A DNA stretch of 33,793 nt from CAZCFB01 sp964511535. GTDB lineage: Bacteria; Myxococcota_A; Polyangia; GCA-2747355; CAZCFB01. This document shows positions 16,088-23,547 of the stretch, in pieces. The stretch spans positions 1-33,793 of the forward strand of contig CAZEFW010000099.1 of NCBI GenBank assembly GCA_964511535.1, in the 5' to 3' direction. Position 1 is the first letter of the stretch. The number at the start of each line of letters is the position of its first letter. A program made the position numbers and the translations under genes. The notes under the pieces are model-generated. The model saw only the letters and a list, made by a program, of their open reading frames with translations. It searched no databases and was not told the origin of the DNA.

Positions 16088-17413
16088 ATGAAGCCGACCA
16101 TCGTATGCGTGGACGACGAGAAGGTCATCCGCGACAGCCTGAAGGACCAGCTCAAGCGGTCGTTCTCCAACAAGGCGCGCGTGGAGGTGGTGGAGTCCGC
16201 CGAAGCGACGCTGGAGCTGATCGACGAGCTCGTGGAGGAGCGGTCCGAGATACCGGTGGTGATCACTGATCACATCATGCCTGGCATGAACGGCGACGAG
16301 CTGCTGGTCATGCTCCATGAGCGGATCCCCCGGACGCTGAAGATCATGCTCACGGGGCAGGCCAGCGCCGAGGCCGTGGGGCGGGCGGTCAACAGCGCCG
16401 ACCTCTACCGGTACGTGGCCAAGCCGTGGGAACGTGAGGACCTGAACCTCACCGTGCGAGAGGCGTTCAAGAGCTTCTACCGCGACAAGCAGCTCGACGT
16501 GCAGAACGCCGAGCTCCGGGCGCTGAACGTCGACCTGCAGCTCAAGAGCCGGGCCTTCTTTCGCCACGTGCCGCAGGACTACCTCAGGCTGCTCGGGTTC
16601 GAGGACAACTTCGAGCGCGTGCAGCTCGGCATGGGCGTCGACCTGGACATGGCGATCCTGTTCATCGACATCCGCGATTTCACCCCCCTGTGCGAGGGCC
16701 TCTCGCCGGCCTCGTGCGTGGAGTTCATCAACGAGTACGTGGCCGAGATCGAGGGACCGATCTCCGCCAACGGGGGCTTCATCCACGACTTCCTCGGCGA
16801 TGGCGTGCTGGTCCTGTTCCGCGGCGGGGCCACGGCCGCGGTGCGGGCCGGGATCGAGATGCTGCGCAGCATCGGCGAGTTCTCGCGGCGGCGGGTGGCC
16901 GACGGCAAGCCAGCGGTGCGCGTTGGGTGCGGCATCAACGCGGGGCAGGTCACCATCGGCACCATCGGCTCGGAGACAAGGATGAACTGCGGCGTCGCGG
17001 GGGACTCGGTCAACCTCGCCTCGCGCATCGAGAGCCTGACCAAGAGCTACGGCTCGTCGCTGCTGGTCTCCAACCATGTGGTGGAGCGTCTCGACGATCC
17101 AGGCGAGTTCACTCTGCGACAGGTGGACCGGGTGCAGGTCAAGGGCCGCAGCCAGCCGGTTGACCTCTTCGAGGTGATCGACGCGGAGCCCGGCGAGGTG
17201 GCCGCGGAGAAGCGCAGCACGCTGGCCCAGTATGATCAGGGGATCAAGTGCTACTACGCCGCCGACTTCACCGAGGCGGGCCGCCATTTCGCTGCCAGCC
17301 TCGCCAACAGCCCGGGCGATCATACCGCGCTGGCCTACCTCGCGCGCTGCCGCCGGTACATGGACGGTGTGCCGCCGGACTGGAGCGGCGTCGAGCTGCT
17401 CGGCCACAAATAG
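16088..17413 (+). CDS. Response regulator-class III nucleotidyl cyclase, probably guanylate-cyclase-like
   Basis: The ATG follows GAGGGGA. Residues 1-125 are a receiver: Asp9/Asp10, phosphoacceptor Asp61 (ITDHIMPGMNG), Thr89 and Lys112 (AKPW). A helical linker leads to a class III cyclase domain (about 185-365). Metal ligands Asp194 (LFIDIRDFT) and Asp238 (FLGDG), and transition-state residues Asn309 and Arg313 (VNLASR), are present, so catalysis is plausible. The base-selecting positions are unusual: the Lys of adenylate cyclases is Asp234 and the Asp/Thr position is Gly302. Guanylate cyclases have Glu and Cys there, so an acidic plus small pair leans to GTP. The last 75 residues are TPR-like (QYDQGIKCYYAADFTEAGRHFAASL). 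It lies behind the hybrid histidine kinase, its likely phosphodonor, in the cluster of the cyclic-nucleotide-binding kinase. Substrate is inferred. Confidence 0.93.
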   Translation: MKPTIVCVDDEKVIRDSLKDQLKRSFSNKARVEVVESAEATLELIDELVEERSEIPVVITDHIMPGMNGDELLVMLHERIPRTLKIMLTGQASAEAVGRAVNSADLYRYVAKPWEREDLNLTVREAFKSFYRDKQLDVQNAELRALNVDLQLKSRAFFRHVPQDYLRLLGFEDNFERVQLGMGVDLDMAILFIDIRDFTPLCEGLSPASCVEFINEYVAEIEGPISANGGFIHDFLGDGVLVLFRGGATAAVRAGIEMLRSIGEFSRRRVADGKPAVRVGCGINAGQVTIGTIGSETRMNCGVAGDSVNLASRIESLTKSYGSSLLVSNHVVERLDDPGEFTLRQVDRVQVKGRSQPVDLFEVIDAEPGEVAAEKRSTLAQYDQGIKCYYAADFTEAGRHFAASLANSPGDHTALAYLARCRRYMDGVPPDWSGVELLGHK

Positions 17414-17480
17414 GGCCGCGAGCCGCCCATCCCCCTTCTGTGGCCGCCCGCAAGTTTCGGATTGAAGCGGACTGCCCGCC

Positions 17481-17486
17481 TAAAAT
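17481..17486 (+). promoter_or_regulatory. -10-like TAAAAT near the first pilin start
   Basis: TAAAAT ends 12 nt before the GTG at 17499, within a GC-rich background. Usual geometry gives a transcript starting about five bases before the GTG and just including GGAAGA. No clear -35 was seen. Confidence 0.4.
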
Positions 17487-17498
17487 ACCCTTGGAAGA

Positions 17499-18182
17499 GT
17501 GAAGCGTCGCGAGAGGGTTTCCTGTTCCGGACGCGGCGCCTCGTCATGGCGCCGTGAGGGGGGAGCCATGCTCATCGAGCTGGTGGTCTCCATGGCCGTG
17601 TCCGCCATCCTGGTCAGCAGCGGCTCCGCGCTGATGATCTACATGTTCAAGAAGCAGAGCGAGCAGCTCAAGATCGCCGGCATGCAGACGGACGTCACGC
17701 CGGCGTTCGACATCATGACCCGCCGCATCTCCATGGCCGGCACCTGGGCTGGCGCCCATGACGGGACCCCGTACAACTACTCCGGCGCGCCCACGCCGCC
17801 GGCCACCGGCGCCAACCCCTTTACCCTGGCCAGCTGGGATCTGCGGGTGGACAACGGCAACTCGTGCCTGCTGTTCAGCTACGACCGCAACCGGGACGGC
17901 ATCGCCACGGAGGACGAGCGCGTCGGCTACCGCCTCTCCAACGGCCTGCTGGAGGAGGGGGCCGGGGCGCTGGCCTGCAACTACGGCAACTGGGCCGCGC
18001 TGACCCACGGCAGGGCGGTCACCGTCACCTCCCTGCAGTTCATCATCAGCACTCAGGCGGTGAGCCCCTCCTTCAACAGGCGGGCGGTGCACATCATGAT
18101 GCGCGTCAAGCCCACCAACGCCACCAATCCGGTGGTGCTGCTCAAGCGCACGGTCAGGGTGAGGAATGATCGCGCGAACTGA
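17499..18182 (+). CDS. Type IV minor pilin-like protein (PilW type)
   Basis: The GTG start at 17499 is preferred over ATG 17568 because it supplies a basic prepilin leader (KRRERVSCSGRGASSWRREGG) before the processing site: Gly-Gly then AMLIELVVSMAVSAILV, with Glu at +5 of the mature protein and a hydrophobic helix after it. GGAAGA sits just before the GTG. Prepilin peptidase should cleave after Gly. The 227-residue length and the globular part (ITSQAV-like strands, MMRVKPTNATNPVVLLKRTVRVRN) fit PilW-like minor pilins, which prime pilus assembly or decorate the tip. It overlaps the next gene by 17 nt, and a third minor pilin follows, so the three form an operon. No pilus motor genes are in the window. 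Confidence 0.82.
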   Translation: MKRRERVSCSGRGASSWRREGGAMLIELVVSMAVSAILVSSGSALMIYMFKKQSEQLKIAGMQTDVTPAFDIMTRRISMAGTWAGAHDGTPYNYSGAPTPPATGANPFTLASWDLRVDNGNSCLLFSYDRNRDGIATEDERVGYRLSNGLLEEGAGALACNYGNWAALTHGRAVTVTSLQFIISTQAVSPSFNRRAVHIMMRVKPTNATNPVVLLKRTVRVRNDRAN

Positions 18183-18624
18183 CCGACGCCGCGGCGAGGA
18201 GGGGGCAGGCATGCTGCTGTTCTGCCTGATCCTCACGGCGATCTTCATGACCATGATCGCCACCACCACCAACATCCTGAACCACCAGTTCGACCGCGTG
18301 CAGGACGATTACCACCGGGCCCAGGCCCTGGCCGCTGCCGAGGCCGGCATGGCTCACGCCCACGTGGTGGTGGAGACCGCCAAGGTCCCCCTCGACGTCA
18401 CCCTCGCGTATGGGACGCGCTACCGCGTGGCGTTCAACATGTGCTCCACCCTGGGCAACAAGCGGCTGTGGACCATCACCTCCACCGGCTGGAGCATCAA
18501 CCGGCACATGGCCTGGAGCATCCAGCAGAAGGTCATCGAGACCCTCCCCGGGGGCATGTGCCAGGCGGTCCAGGGTAGCCTGACCCTGTCGGACGGCGTG
18601 CTCCTCTCGAGCGGGTGCCCATGA
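18166..18624 (+). CDS. PilX-like minor pilin
   Basis: The start overlaps the end of the preceding pilin gene. The N-terminus is RRGEEGAG followed by MLLFCLILTAIFMTMIATTT, a prepilin-like leader and hydrophobic helix. Glu at +5 is missing, as is common in PilX-type proteins. The sequence RAQALAAAEAGMAHA just after the helix is the characteristic AAEAG signature of PilX. The product is 152 residues with two Cys late in the chain (Cys at MCSTLG and GMCQAV) that could pair. It should be an inner-membrane prepilin assembled with its neighbours into a minor-pilin tip complex. Its stop overlaps the next start (ATGA), which implies translational coupling. Confidence 0.75.
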   Translation: MIARTDRRRGEEGAGMLLFCLILTAIFMTMIATTTNILNHQFDRVQDDYHRAQALAAAEAGMAHAHVVVETAKVPLDVTLAYGTRYRVAFNMCSTLGNKRLWTITSTGWSINRHMAWSIQQKVIETLPGGMCQAVQGSLTLSDGVLLSSGCP

Positions 18625-18986
18625 GGCGCGCGGCAAGAGGCGCAGGCCGGTCCGAGGGCGGCTACTCGCTGGTGGAGCTGATGGTGGCCGCGCTGCTGCT
18701 GGCGATCCTGTCGCTGGCAGTGTTCACCTACCACTCGTTCAACTACTGGGCCGAGCTGAGGGCCAAGTCCAAGTGCCTGCTCGTCACCCAGGACAAGCTG
18801 GATGAGCTGAAGGTCACGCCCTACGCAGCCCTGGCCAGCGGCGCCGCCACCATCGACGGGTGCCAGATGCAGTGGGGCGTGGCGGCCTCCGCCACGCCTG
18901 CGTTCAAGACGCTGATCCTGATCACCAGCTACGACAAGAGCCCGAACCAGATCCGGCTGGCGACCATCGTGGCGCCGCCGTTGTAG
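18621..18986 (+). CDS. PilV-like minor pilin
   Basis: The ATG at 18621 shares ATGA with the stop of the previous gene. The prepilin leader RRAARGAGRSEGG ends in Gly-Gly and is followed by YSLVELMVAALLLAILSLAVF, with Glu at +5: a textbook type IV prepilin site and helix. The mature protein is only about 107 residues, with two Cys (KCLLV and GCQMQ). The position after PilW-like and PilX-like genes suggests PilV, but the protein is too divergent to name firmly. No terminator with a T-run follows; a small CCGCG-GAT-CGCGG hairpin lies 13-25 nt after the stop. Confidence 0.8.
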   Translation: MRRAARGAGRSEGGYSLVELMVAALLLAILSLAVFTYHSFNYWAELRAKSKCLLVTQDKLDELKVTPYAALASGAATIDGCQMQWGVAASATPAFKTLILITSYDKSPNQIRLATIVAPPL

Positions 18987-19130
18987 TCCCTTTCCTTTCC
19001 GCGGATCGCGGGTATAAATGAGGCTCCATTGCTTCGCTGGCTGACCCCCATGCGGAGCGCCCGCTGAGAGGGGGCCGGGGTGGTCCCCGACGGCGCCAAT
19101 GATCTGATGATGGAGGAGGGGGGTGAGATC

Positions 19131-20765
19131 TTGAGACCTTGCTTGAACTTGCTGGCCGCCGCGGCGGTGGCCGCTTGCGGCTGCGGAGGCGGCCGCGGCC
19201 CGGTGAACACGGACGCGGGTGTGACGCTCGATGGCCGACGCGCCGACATGGCGCGGGTCGATACGCGCCAGCCTGATCAACGCGCAGCAGACCAGGGCCG
19301 GCCCGACCAGCGCCGGCTTGATCGAGCGCTGCCAGACGCCGCCATGGTGGACATGCCTCGGCCGGATCTGCCGATGCCGGACCAGGCTGTGCCGGACATG
19401 GCCCTGCCCGATCTGCAGCCGCTGGACCAGGCAGTGCCGGACATGTCCCTGCCCGATCAGCAGCAGCCGGACCAGGCTGTGCCGGACATGGCCCTGCCCG
19501 ATCTGCAGCCGCCAGATCAGGCCCTGCCGCCAGATCAGGCGCTGCCGCCGGGCACCTGCACGGCGCAGCTGGCCGCCAAGCAGAAGTACAGCTGGTACGA
19601 CAGCTTCAGCAACTTGTATACGGGCCAGTGCTACGGGTCTCACGCCGCCAGGGGCAAGAGCCCCGAGCTGGCGCTGGGCCCTGCGGGCACGCCCCACTTG
19701 CTGTACCAGCAGGAGGTCGCCATATGGCAAAACGACGCGCTGTTCCACGCCACCCCCACCCCGGCGGGCAAGTGGTCCGTCCATAACCTGGGCCCCATCG
19801 CGTCCACCTGCCACGCCGTGGCCGCGACGTCCGCCAAGGTCGCTCACGCGGTCTACGTGGACAACAAGACCAAGGCGCTGATGCACGCCACCAACGCCGG
19901 GGGGAGCTGGACCAGCGCGAAGGTGGAGTCGCAGGTCAAGTGCCCCGTGTCCATCGCGGCCAACGCCAAGGCGGTCGCCATGGCGTATGTCTCGGGCACC
20001 ACCGGCAAGCTGCGCCTGGCCGAGCTGAGCGGCGGCAAGTGGCTGGCGGTGGATGTCGCCGCCGGAGTGTCCGCGCCGTCGCTGGCCCTGGACGGCAGCG
20101 GCGCGCCGGCGGTGGCGGTGTCCCACGGCGCGGGCGTCCGGGTCTACACCCGCGCTGGCGCCTCCTGGAGCCACGAGGTTGCGGCCACCTCGTCCGCGTC
20201 CGCCCCGCAGCTGGCGCTGGACGCCAAGGGGACCCGGCGAGTGGCGTTCCTCGTCACCGCGGCCGGCGTCTCGACCGTGCGCCTCGCCACCCGCGGCGCC
20301 ACGAGCTGGTCATCGGTCACGGTCCCCTCGGCCGGGACGCTGGATGCCTTCACCGTCGACGCGGCTGGCAACAGCTACGTGGTGCACCTGAAGAAGGCCG
20401 GCGGCTGCGCCACAACCCACAGCAGGATCAAGAACTGCACGCCCAGCACCACCACCTCGTGCACCTGCCTGCATGAGGAGTATGTCCTGAGCACCAACCG
20501 CGGCGGCTCCTGGACCGCCACCCCCCTGGACATCAGGCAGGTCCGCGGCACGTATCACTACATCTCGGCCAACTACAAGTATCAGGACTACGACAAGCTG
20601 ACCCAGTTCACCTCGGTGCACCGCATCGCGGCGTTCGGTGACCAGCTCCACGTGGCGTACCACAAGGACGACTACTACGACGCGTGGACCAAGAGCCCGT
20701 GCTGCAACGACTGCGCGGAGGGCGCCAACCATAACTGGAGTTACAAGCTGACCTGCTTGAAGTAG
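19131..20765 (+). CDS. Lipoprotein with PDxxx repeat stalk and probable seven-bladed beta-propeller
   Basis: The start is taken as TTG 19131: GGAGGAGGGG ends 9 nt before it, and the product begins MRPCLNLLAAAAVAA-Cys-GCGG, a proper lipoprotein signal. Longer starts at 19080 or 19107 would put an acidic stretch in front of it. Residues about 30-140 form a Pro/Asp-rich stalk with five-residue PDxxx repeats (PDQAV-PDMAL-PDLQP). The rest has about seven similar blades such as HAVYVDNKTKALMHATNAGGSW, AMAYVSGTTGKLRLAELSGGKW and FLVTAAGVSTVRLATRGATSW, resembling a sialidase/BNR-type propeller. Several Cys occur near the end (SPCCNDCAEG). It is expected on the outer surface held away by the stalk. 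The target or substrate is unknown. Confidence 0.8.
   Translation: MRPCLNLLAAAAVAACGCGGGRGPVNTDAGVTLDGRRADMARVDTRQPDQRAADQGRPDQRRLDRALPDAAMVDMPRPDLPMPDQAVPDMALPDLQPLDQAVPDMSLPDQQQPDQAVPDMALPDLQPPDQALPPDQALPPGTCTAQLAAKQKYSWYDSFSNLYTGQCYGSHAARGKSPELALGPAGTPHLLYQQEVAIWQNDALFHATPTPAGKWSVHNLGPIASTCHAVAATSAKVAHAVYVDNKTKALMHATNAGGSWTSAKVESQVKCPVSIAANAKAVAMAYVSGTTGKLRLAELSGGKWLAVDVAAGVSAPSLALDGSGAPAVAVSHGAGVRVYTRAGASWSHEVAATSSASAPQLALDAKGTRRVAFLVTAAGVSTVRLATRGATSWSSVTVPSAGTLDAFTVDAAGNSYVVHLKKAGGCATTHSRIKNCTPSTTTSCTCLHEEYVLSTNRGGSWTATPLDIRQVRGTYHYISANYKYQDYDKLTQFTSVHRIAAFGDQLHVAYHKDDYYDAWTKSPCCNDCAEGANHNWSYKLTCLK
19377..19511 (+). repeat. Three 45-bp tandem repeats coding PDxxx pentapeptides
   Basis: Units at 19377-19421, 19422-19466 and 19467-19511 encode PDQAVPDMALPDLQP, LDQAVPDMSLPDQQQ and PDQAVPDMALPDLQP. 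Units 1 and 3 are identical at the DNA level. Shorter PDQAL copies follow to about 19550. Confidence 0.85.
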
Positions 20766-20844
20766 GCGCCCCGAGGCATCAGGGTCATGGTGTGCTTCAT
20801 CGGGTCCTCCCCGGTTTCGGTATTACAATCACCACCGGGGGCAG

Positions 20845-20861
20845 GAACTTTCCTGGAAAGT
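20845..20861 (+). promoter_or_regulatory. 17-bp palindrome upstream of the ECF sigma gene
   Basis: AACTTTCC-T-GGAAAGTT has perfect 8-bp arms. Its right half contains the GGAAAG box of the candidate sigma promoter, and its left edge forms GGAACTT (20844-20850), itself like an ECF -35 element. It could be an operator or two overlapping -35 elements. Confidence 0.5.
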
Positions 20862-20881
20862 TTCTGGCCCGCGATCAGTGA
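20855..20881 (+). promoter_or_regulatory. Candidate ECF-type promoter GGAAAG-N15-CAGTGA (site 1, sigma operon)
   Basis: GGAAAG at 20855-20860 and CAGTGA at 20876-20881 have the same sequence and spacing as site 2 at 23548-23574. GGAA-type -35 elements are typical for ECF sigma factors. A transcript from here would start near 20888 and contain the GGGAG before ATG 20944. Confidence 0.55.
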
Positions 20882-20943
20882 ACCCTTACGTGGACCAGGA
20901 CGTCACCACATGGGACGCCGTTGATGCTGTCGCAGCGGGAGCC

Positions 20944-21486
20944 ATGAAGACCGAAGAGACCCGGCACCGGGTCGTGGCCGCGGAGCTGTACGCCCGGCAC
21001 CGGAACATGGTCTTCCGCCAGTGCCTGCTGCTGGGAGGTGGCAACAGGGACTGGGCCGAGGACGTGACCCACGACGTGTTCGTCCGCCTGCTCGAGCAGC
21101 TGACGACGCTGGAGGATCCACATGACCTGGGCGGGTGGATCCGCCGCGTGACCATGAACACCTGCATGACCCGCCTGCGCCGGGACGGCTCCATCTGGTC
21201 CAGGGTGCGTGCCGCGCTGCTCGGCCAGGCGCGGGCGTCCGCTGCCCTGAGCCCCGAGACCCCCGAGCGGCAGGTGCAAGTGGCTCAGCAGCTGGAGGGC
21301 GCCTGGGAGCAGCTGTCGCGGCTGCCGGGCAAGGAGCGGGTGGTGTTCTGCATGCGGCACCTGGACGGGATGAAGCAACGCGAGATCGCAGCGGCGCTCG
21401 ACCTGTCGGAGGGGTATGTCTCCAAGCTGCTGGCGCGTGGCCGGAGCCGGATGCAGGCGCGCGGCTGGGAGGTGTCCGATGCCTGA
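20944..21486 (+). CDS. ECF-type RNA polymerase sigma factor
   Basis: ATG 20944 is preceded by GGGAG and places region 2 near the N-terminus. A GTG at 20878 would overlap the promoter candidate and is rejected. Region 2 is LYARHRNMVFRQCLLLGGGNRDWAEDVTHDVFVRLLEQ (about 15-52), with the usual AEDVTHDVF core, followed by GGWIRRVTMNTCMTRLRR. Region 4 is LPGKERVVFCMRHLDGMKQREIAAALDLSEGYVSKLLARGRSRM, a helix-turn-helix. The 180-residue length is normal. It directs RNA polymerase to -35/-10 promoters of its regulon and is probably held by the protein encoded next, whose ATG overlaps this gene's end by 8 nt. Autoregulation is suggested by the motif upstream. Confidence 0.93.
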   Translation: MKTEETRHRVVAAELYARHRNMVFRQCLLLGGGNRDWAEDVTHDVFVRLLEQLTTLEDPHDLGGWIRRVTMNTCMTRLRRDGSIWSRVRAALLGQARASAALSPETPERQVQVAQQLEGAWEQLSRLPGKERVVFCMRHLDGMKQREIAAALDLSEGYVSKLLARGRSRMQARGWEVSDA

Positions 21487-22516
21487 CAGGGACCTGGTCG
21501 GACAGCTGAAGCAGGTTCAGGCGGCGCTGGAGCAGGAGCAGCTGTCGCCCGCGGGGGAGCGCCGCCTGCGCCGCCTGGTGGAAGAGGGCGGACAGCGGCG
21601 CTGGCCTCGAGCGCTGCTGCTGGTGCCCGCGGCGGCCGCCGCGCTGGCCCTGGCGCTGCTGCTCTGGCCGGAGGCGCAGCGGCCAACGTTGACGCCGGCC
21701 GCGCCGGCCCTCATCGGGGGCTTCCAGGTGCTCGACGGGGCCGCGCGCCTGTCCGGGGCCCCGGGGCGAGTTCATTGCGGCTCTACCCGCTGTACCCTGC
21801 GCGCGGCGGGCATCGGGGGCAGCCGCCTGGAGATGACGGCGGGGACGGTGGTGGCGCAGGAGCAGCAGCTGCTGCTGCTGTTGCAGGGGCGGCTGGACCT
21901 GGACGTGCCGCGGGTGGCCCCGGGGGGAGCGCCGGTGCGGGTGCGCGTCTCGCACGGCGTGATCACCGTGCTCGGCACCCGGTTTACCGTGTGGCAGCGC
22001 CAGGGCGGCGGGCGGGTGCTGCTGCGCCATGGCCAGATCCGGTTCGAGGGCGACCAGGGGCGCCGGGTGGAGCTCGCGCCCGGCCAGCAGCTCCGCTGGC
22101 CGGCGGCGCCCGAGCCAAAGCCCACGCCGCCGCCGGCCCTGGCCCCGGCCCATGACGCCACGCCGCCGCCTTCGCGGCCCCCGACCCCGGCCCGCGCCCC
22201 GGGCAAGAAGGCCCGGGCCCGACCCGCGTCGCCGCCGGTGGACATCGGCAGCCTTCTGGATCGGGTTGAGCGGCTGCGGCTTCAGGGCCGCTACGCCGAG
22301 GCCGCGCGGATCCTGGGCCGCGCCATCTCGCGGGTGGGCGACCGGGTGATGAAGGAGCGCCTGAGCTTCGAGCAGGGCACCGTCCTGACCGACCACCTGA
22401 GCGATGGGCCCGCGGCTTGCCGCCACTGGCGGCGCCACCTGCGCGCCCACGGCAGCGCCCGCTACGGCGCGCAGATCGCCGCGGCCATGGCACGGCTGGA
22501 GTGTCAGGCCAGGTAG
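21479..22516 (+). CDS. FecR-domain transmembrane regulator, probable anti-sigma factor
   Basis: The ATG overlaps the sigma gene, implying coupled translation. The 345-residue product has a short cytoplasmic N-terminus (MPDRDLVGQLKQVQAAL...RRLRRLVEEG), one membrane helix (ALLLVPAAAAALALALLLW, about 45-63) and a periplasmic FecR domain: VSHGVITVLGTRFTVWQ...GRVLLRHGQIRFEG...VELAPGQQL. A Pro/Ala-rich linker then leads to a TPR-like tail (RLRLQGRYAEAARILGRAI). FecR-type proteins sit in the inner membrane and control their ECF partner in response to an outer-membrane signal. No zinc-binding anti-sigma HxxxCxxC motif is seen in the N-terminus. The downstream outer-membrane barrel is a candidate signal source. 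Confidence 0.85.
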   Translation: MPDRDLVGQLKQVQAALEQEQLSPAGERRLRRLVEEGGQRRWPRALLLVPAAAAALALALLLWPEAQRPTLTPAAPALIGGFQVLDGAARLSGAPGRVHCGSTRCTLRAAGIGGSRLEMTAGTVVAQEQQLLLLLQGRLDLDVPRVAPGGAPVRVRVSHGVITVLGTRFTVWQRQGGGRVLLRHGQIRFEGDQGRRVELAPGQQLRWPAAPEPKPTPPPALAPAHDATPPPSRPPTPARAPGKKARARPASPPVDIGSLLDRVERLRLQGRYAEAARILGRAISRVGDRVMKERLSFEQGTVLTDHLSDGPAACRHWRRHLRAHGSARYGAQIAAAMARLECQAR

Positions 22517-22562
22517 CGACCACGAGCCAGGGCGTCGTCCGTGGTAGGTTCAGGCAGGTCCC

Positions 22563-23504
22563 ATGCGCCTGCCCTCGTACTTCGTCATCGTCGCGCTGCT
22601 GATACCGGCTCCAGCCCTGGCCGGGCCGGCCGAGCTCGTGACCGTGGCCATGGAGACCCGGAGCGTGGACTCGCCAGCCTACGAGGACCTCGGCCTGTTG
22701 CCCTTGCAGCGCAAGCTGGCGCTGCGGCTGACCCAGGCCGGCTTCGCGGTGGTGGCGCCGCACATGCGCCCGCGCATCCGGCTGGTGTTCACCGTGGAGG
22801 ATGGGCGGATCATCATCACCGCGCGGCAAGGGGAGCCGCGCCAGGTGCGCCGGGTGCAGCGGGAGCAGCGCGACCTGAACAGCTACCACCTGGAGGTGAT
22901 GCACAAGGCCGTGGGCTTGACCCGGCAGGTGGCCGATGGGCTCCCGTCCACGCCGCCGCCGCCCACGCCGCCGCCGCCCGCGCCGCCGCCGCCTGCGCCC
23001 GAGGCTCCGGAGCAGCAGGGCTGGCGCTGGGAGCTGAGCCTCGGCGCCTCGGCCCTGCACCGGCTGGATGGCACCGACGCGTTGGTCCAGGCCGGGGTGC
23101 GCTACGGCGCAGGCCAGGGCGTCGGCCTGCGCGGGGTGCTGGGGGTCTCCCCGTCGAACCAGGACGGGCTCGCCGTCCATGAAGTCTCCGTGCAGCTGGG
23201 CGCCGCGTGGCGTCAGGGGTTGATCCCGGACACCCTGCACCTGGACGCCGGGCTGCTCGTCGGGTTCGTGGCGCACCGGTACCGGCTGGAGCCGGCGGGA
23301 GAGGCAGGCACCCGGTGGGATTTTGTTGGAAGCCTCACCCTCGGGCTCACTTATCAGGTGCTGGAGCACCTCGGGCTGCGGGCCTGCTTTGCGCCGGGGC
23401 TGACGGAGCAGTCCAGGCGCCATGCCCGCGGCGGAGAGACGCTCTGGTCACGCTCCCTCCTTCGCATCGAGGCCGGCGCGGCGGTGGTCATCCTGCTGGA
23501 CTGA
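22563..23504 (+). CDS. Predicted outer-membrane beta-barrel protein with Pro-rich linker
   Basis: The product starts with a Sec signal peptide (MRLPSYFVIVALLIPAPALA, cleavage after ALA). A small alpha/beta N-terminal domain (about 25-120: AYEDLGLLPLQRKLALRLTQAGF...RIIITARQGE) is followed by a PPPPTPPPPAPPPPAP linker. The rest has alternating amphipathic strands ending in RIEAGAAVVILLD, with strand pairs such as WELSLGASALHRL, HLDAGLLVGFVAHRY and GSLTLGLTYQVLEHLGLRACFAPG, typical of a small beta-barrel. It lies 46 nt after the FecR-like gene and is probably co-transcribed; a TAGGTT 12 nt before the ATG could give a second start. It probably serves as envelope partner of the sigma/FecR pair. 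Confidence 0.72.
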   Translation: MRLPSYFVIVALLIPAPALAGPAELVTVAMETRSVDSPAYEDLGLLPLQRKLALRLTQAGFAVVAPHMRPRIRLVFTVEDGRIIITARQGEPRQVRRVQREQRDLNSYHLEVMHKAVGLTRQVADGLPSTPPPPTPPPPAPPPPAPEAPEQQGWRWELSLGASALHRLDGTDALVQAGVRYGAGQGVGLRGVLGVSPSNQDGLAVHEVSVQLGAAWRQGLIPDTLHLDAGLLVGFVAHRYRLEPAGEAGTRWDFVGSLTLGLTYQVLEHLGLRACFAPGLTEQSRRHARGGETLWSRSLLRIEAGAAVVILLD

Positions 23505-23547
23505 GCCAGCGAGACTACAGCGGGTGGAGCCGCCCGGAGGATTGCCA

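Noticed and set aside
18999..19011. CCGCG-GAT-CGCGG hairpin as terminator of the pilin operon
   Set aside because: Only 5 bp and no T-run; the following GTATAAAT could equally be a promoter box, but it is 112 nt from the next start codon, so no call is made.
20878..20943. GTG 20878 as start of the ECF sigma factor
   Set aside because: It overlaps the CAGTGA box of the promoter candidate and adds 22 residues without homology; ATG 20944 has GGGAG before it.
22941..23003. CCG-rich stretch as a regulatory repeat
   Set aside because: It is simply the coding sequence of the Pro-rich linker of the outer-membrane protein.
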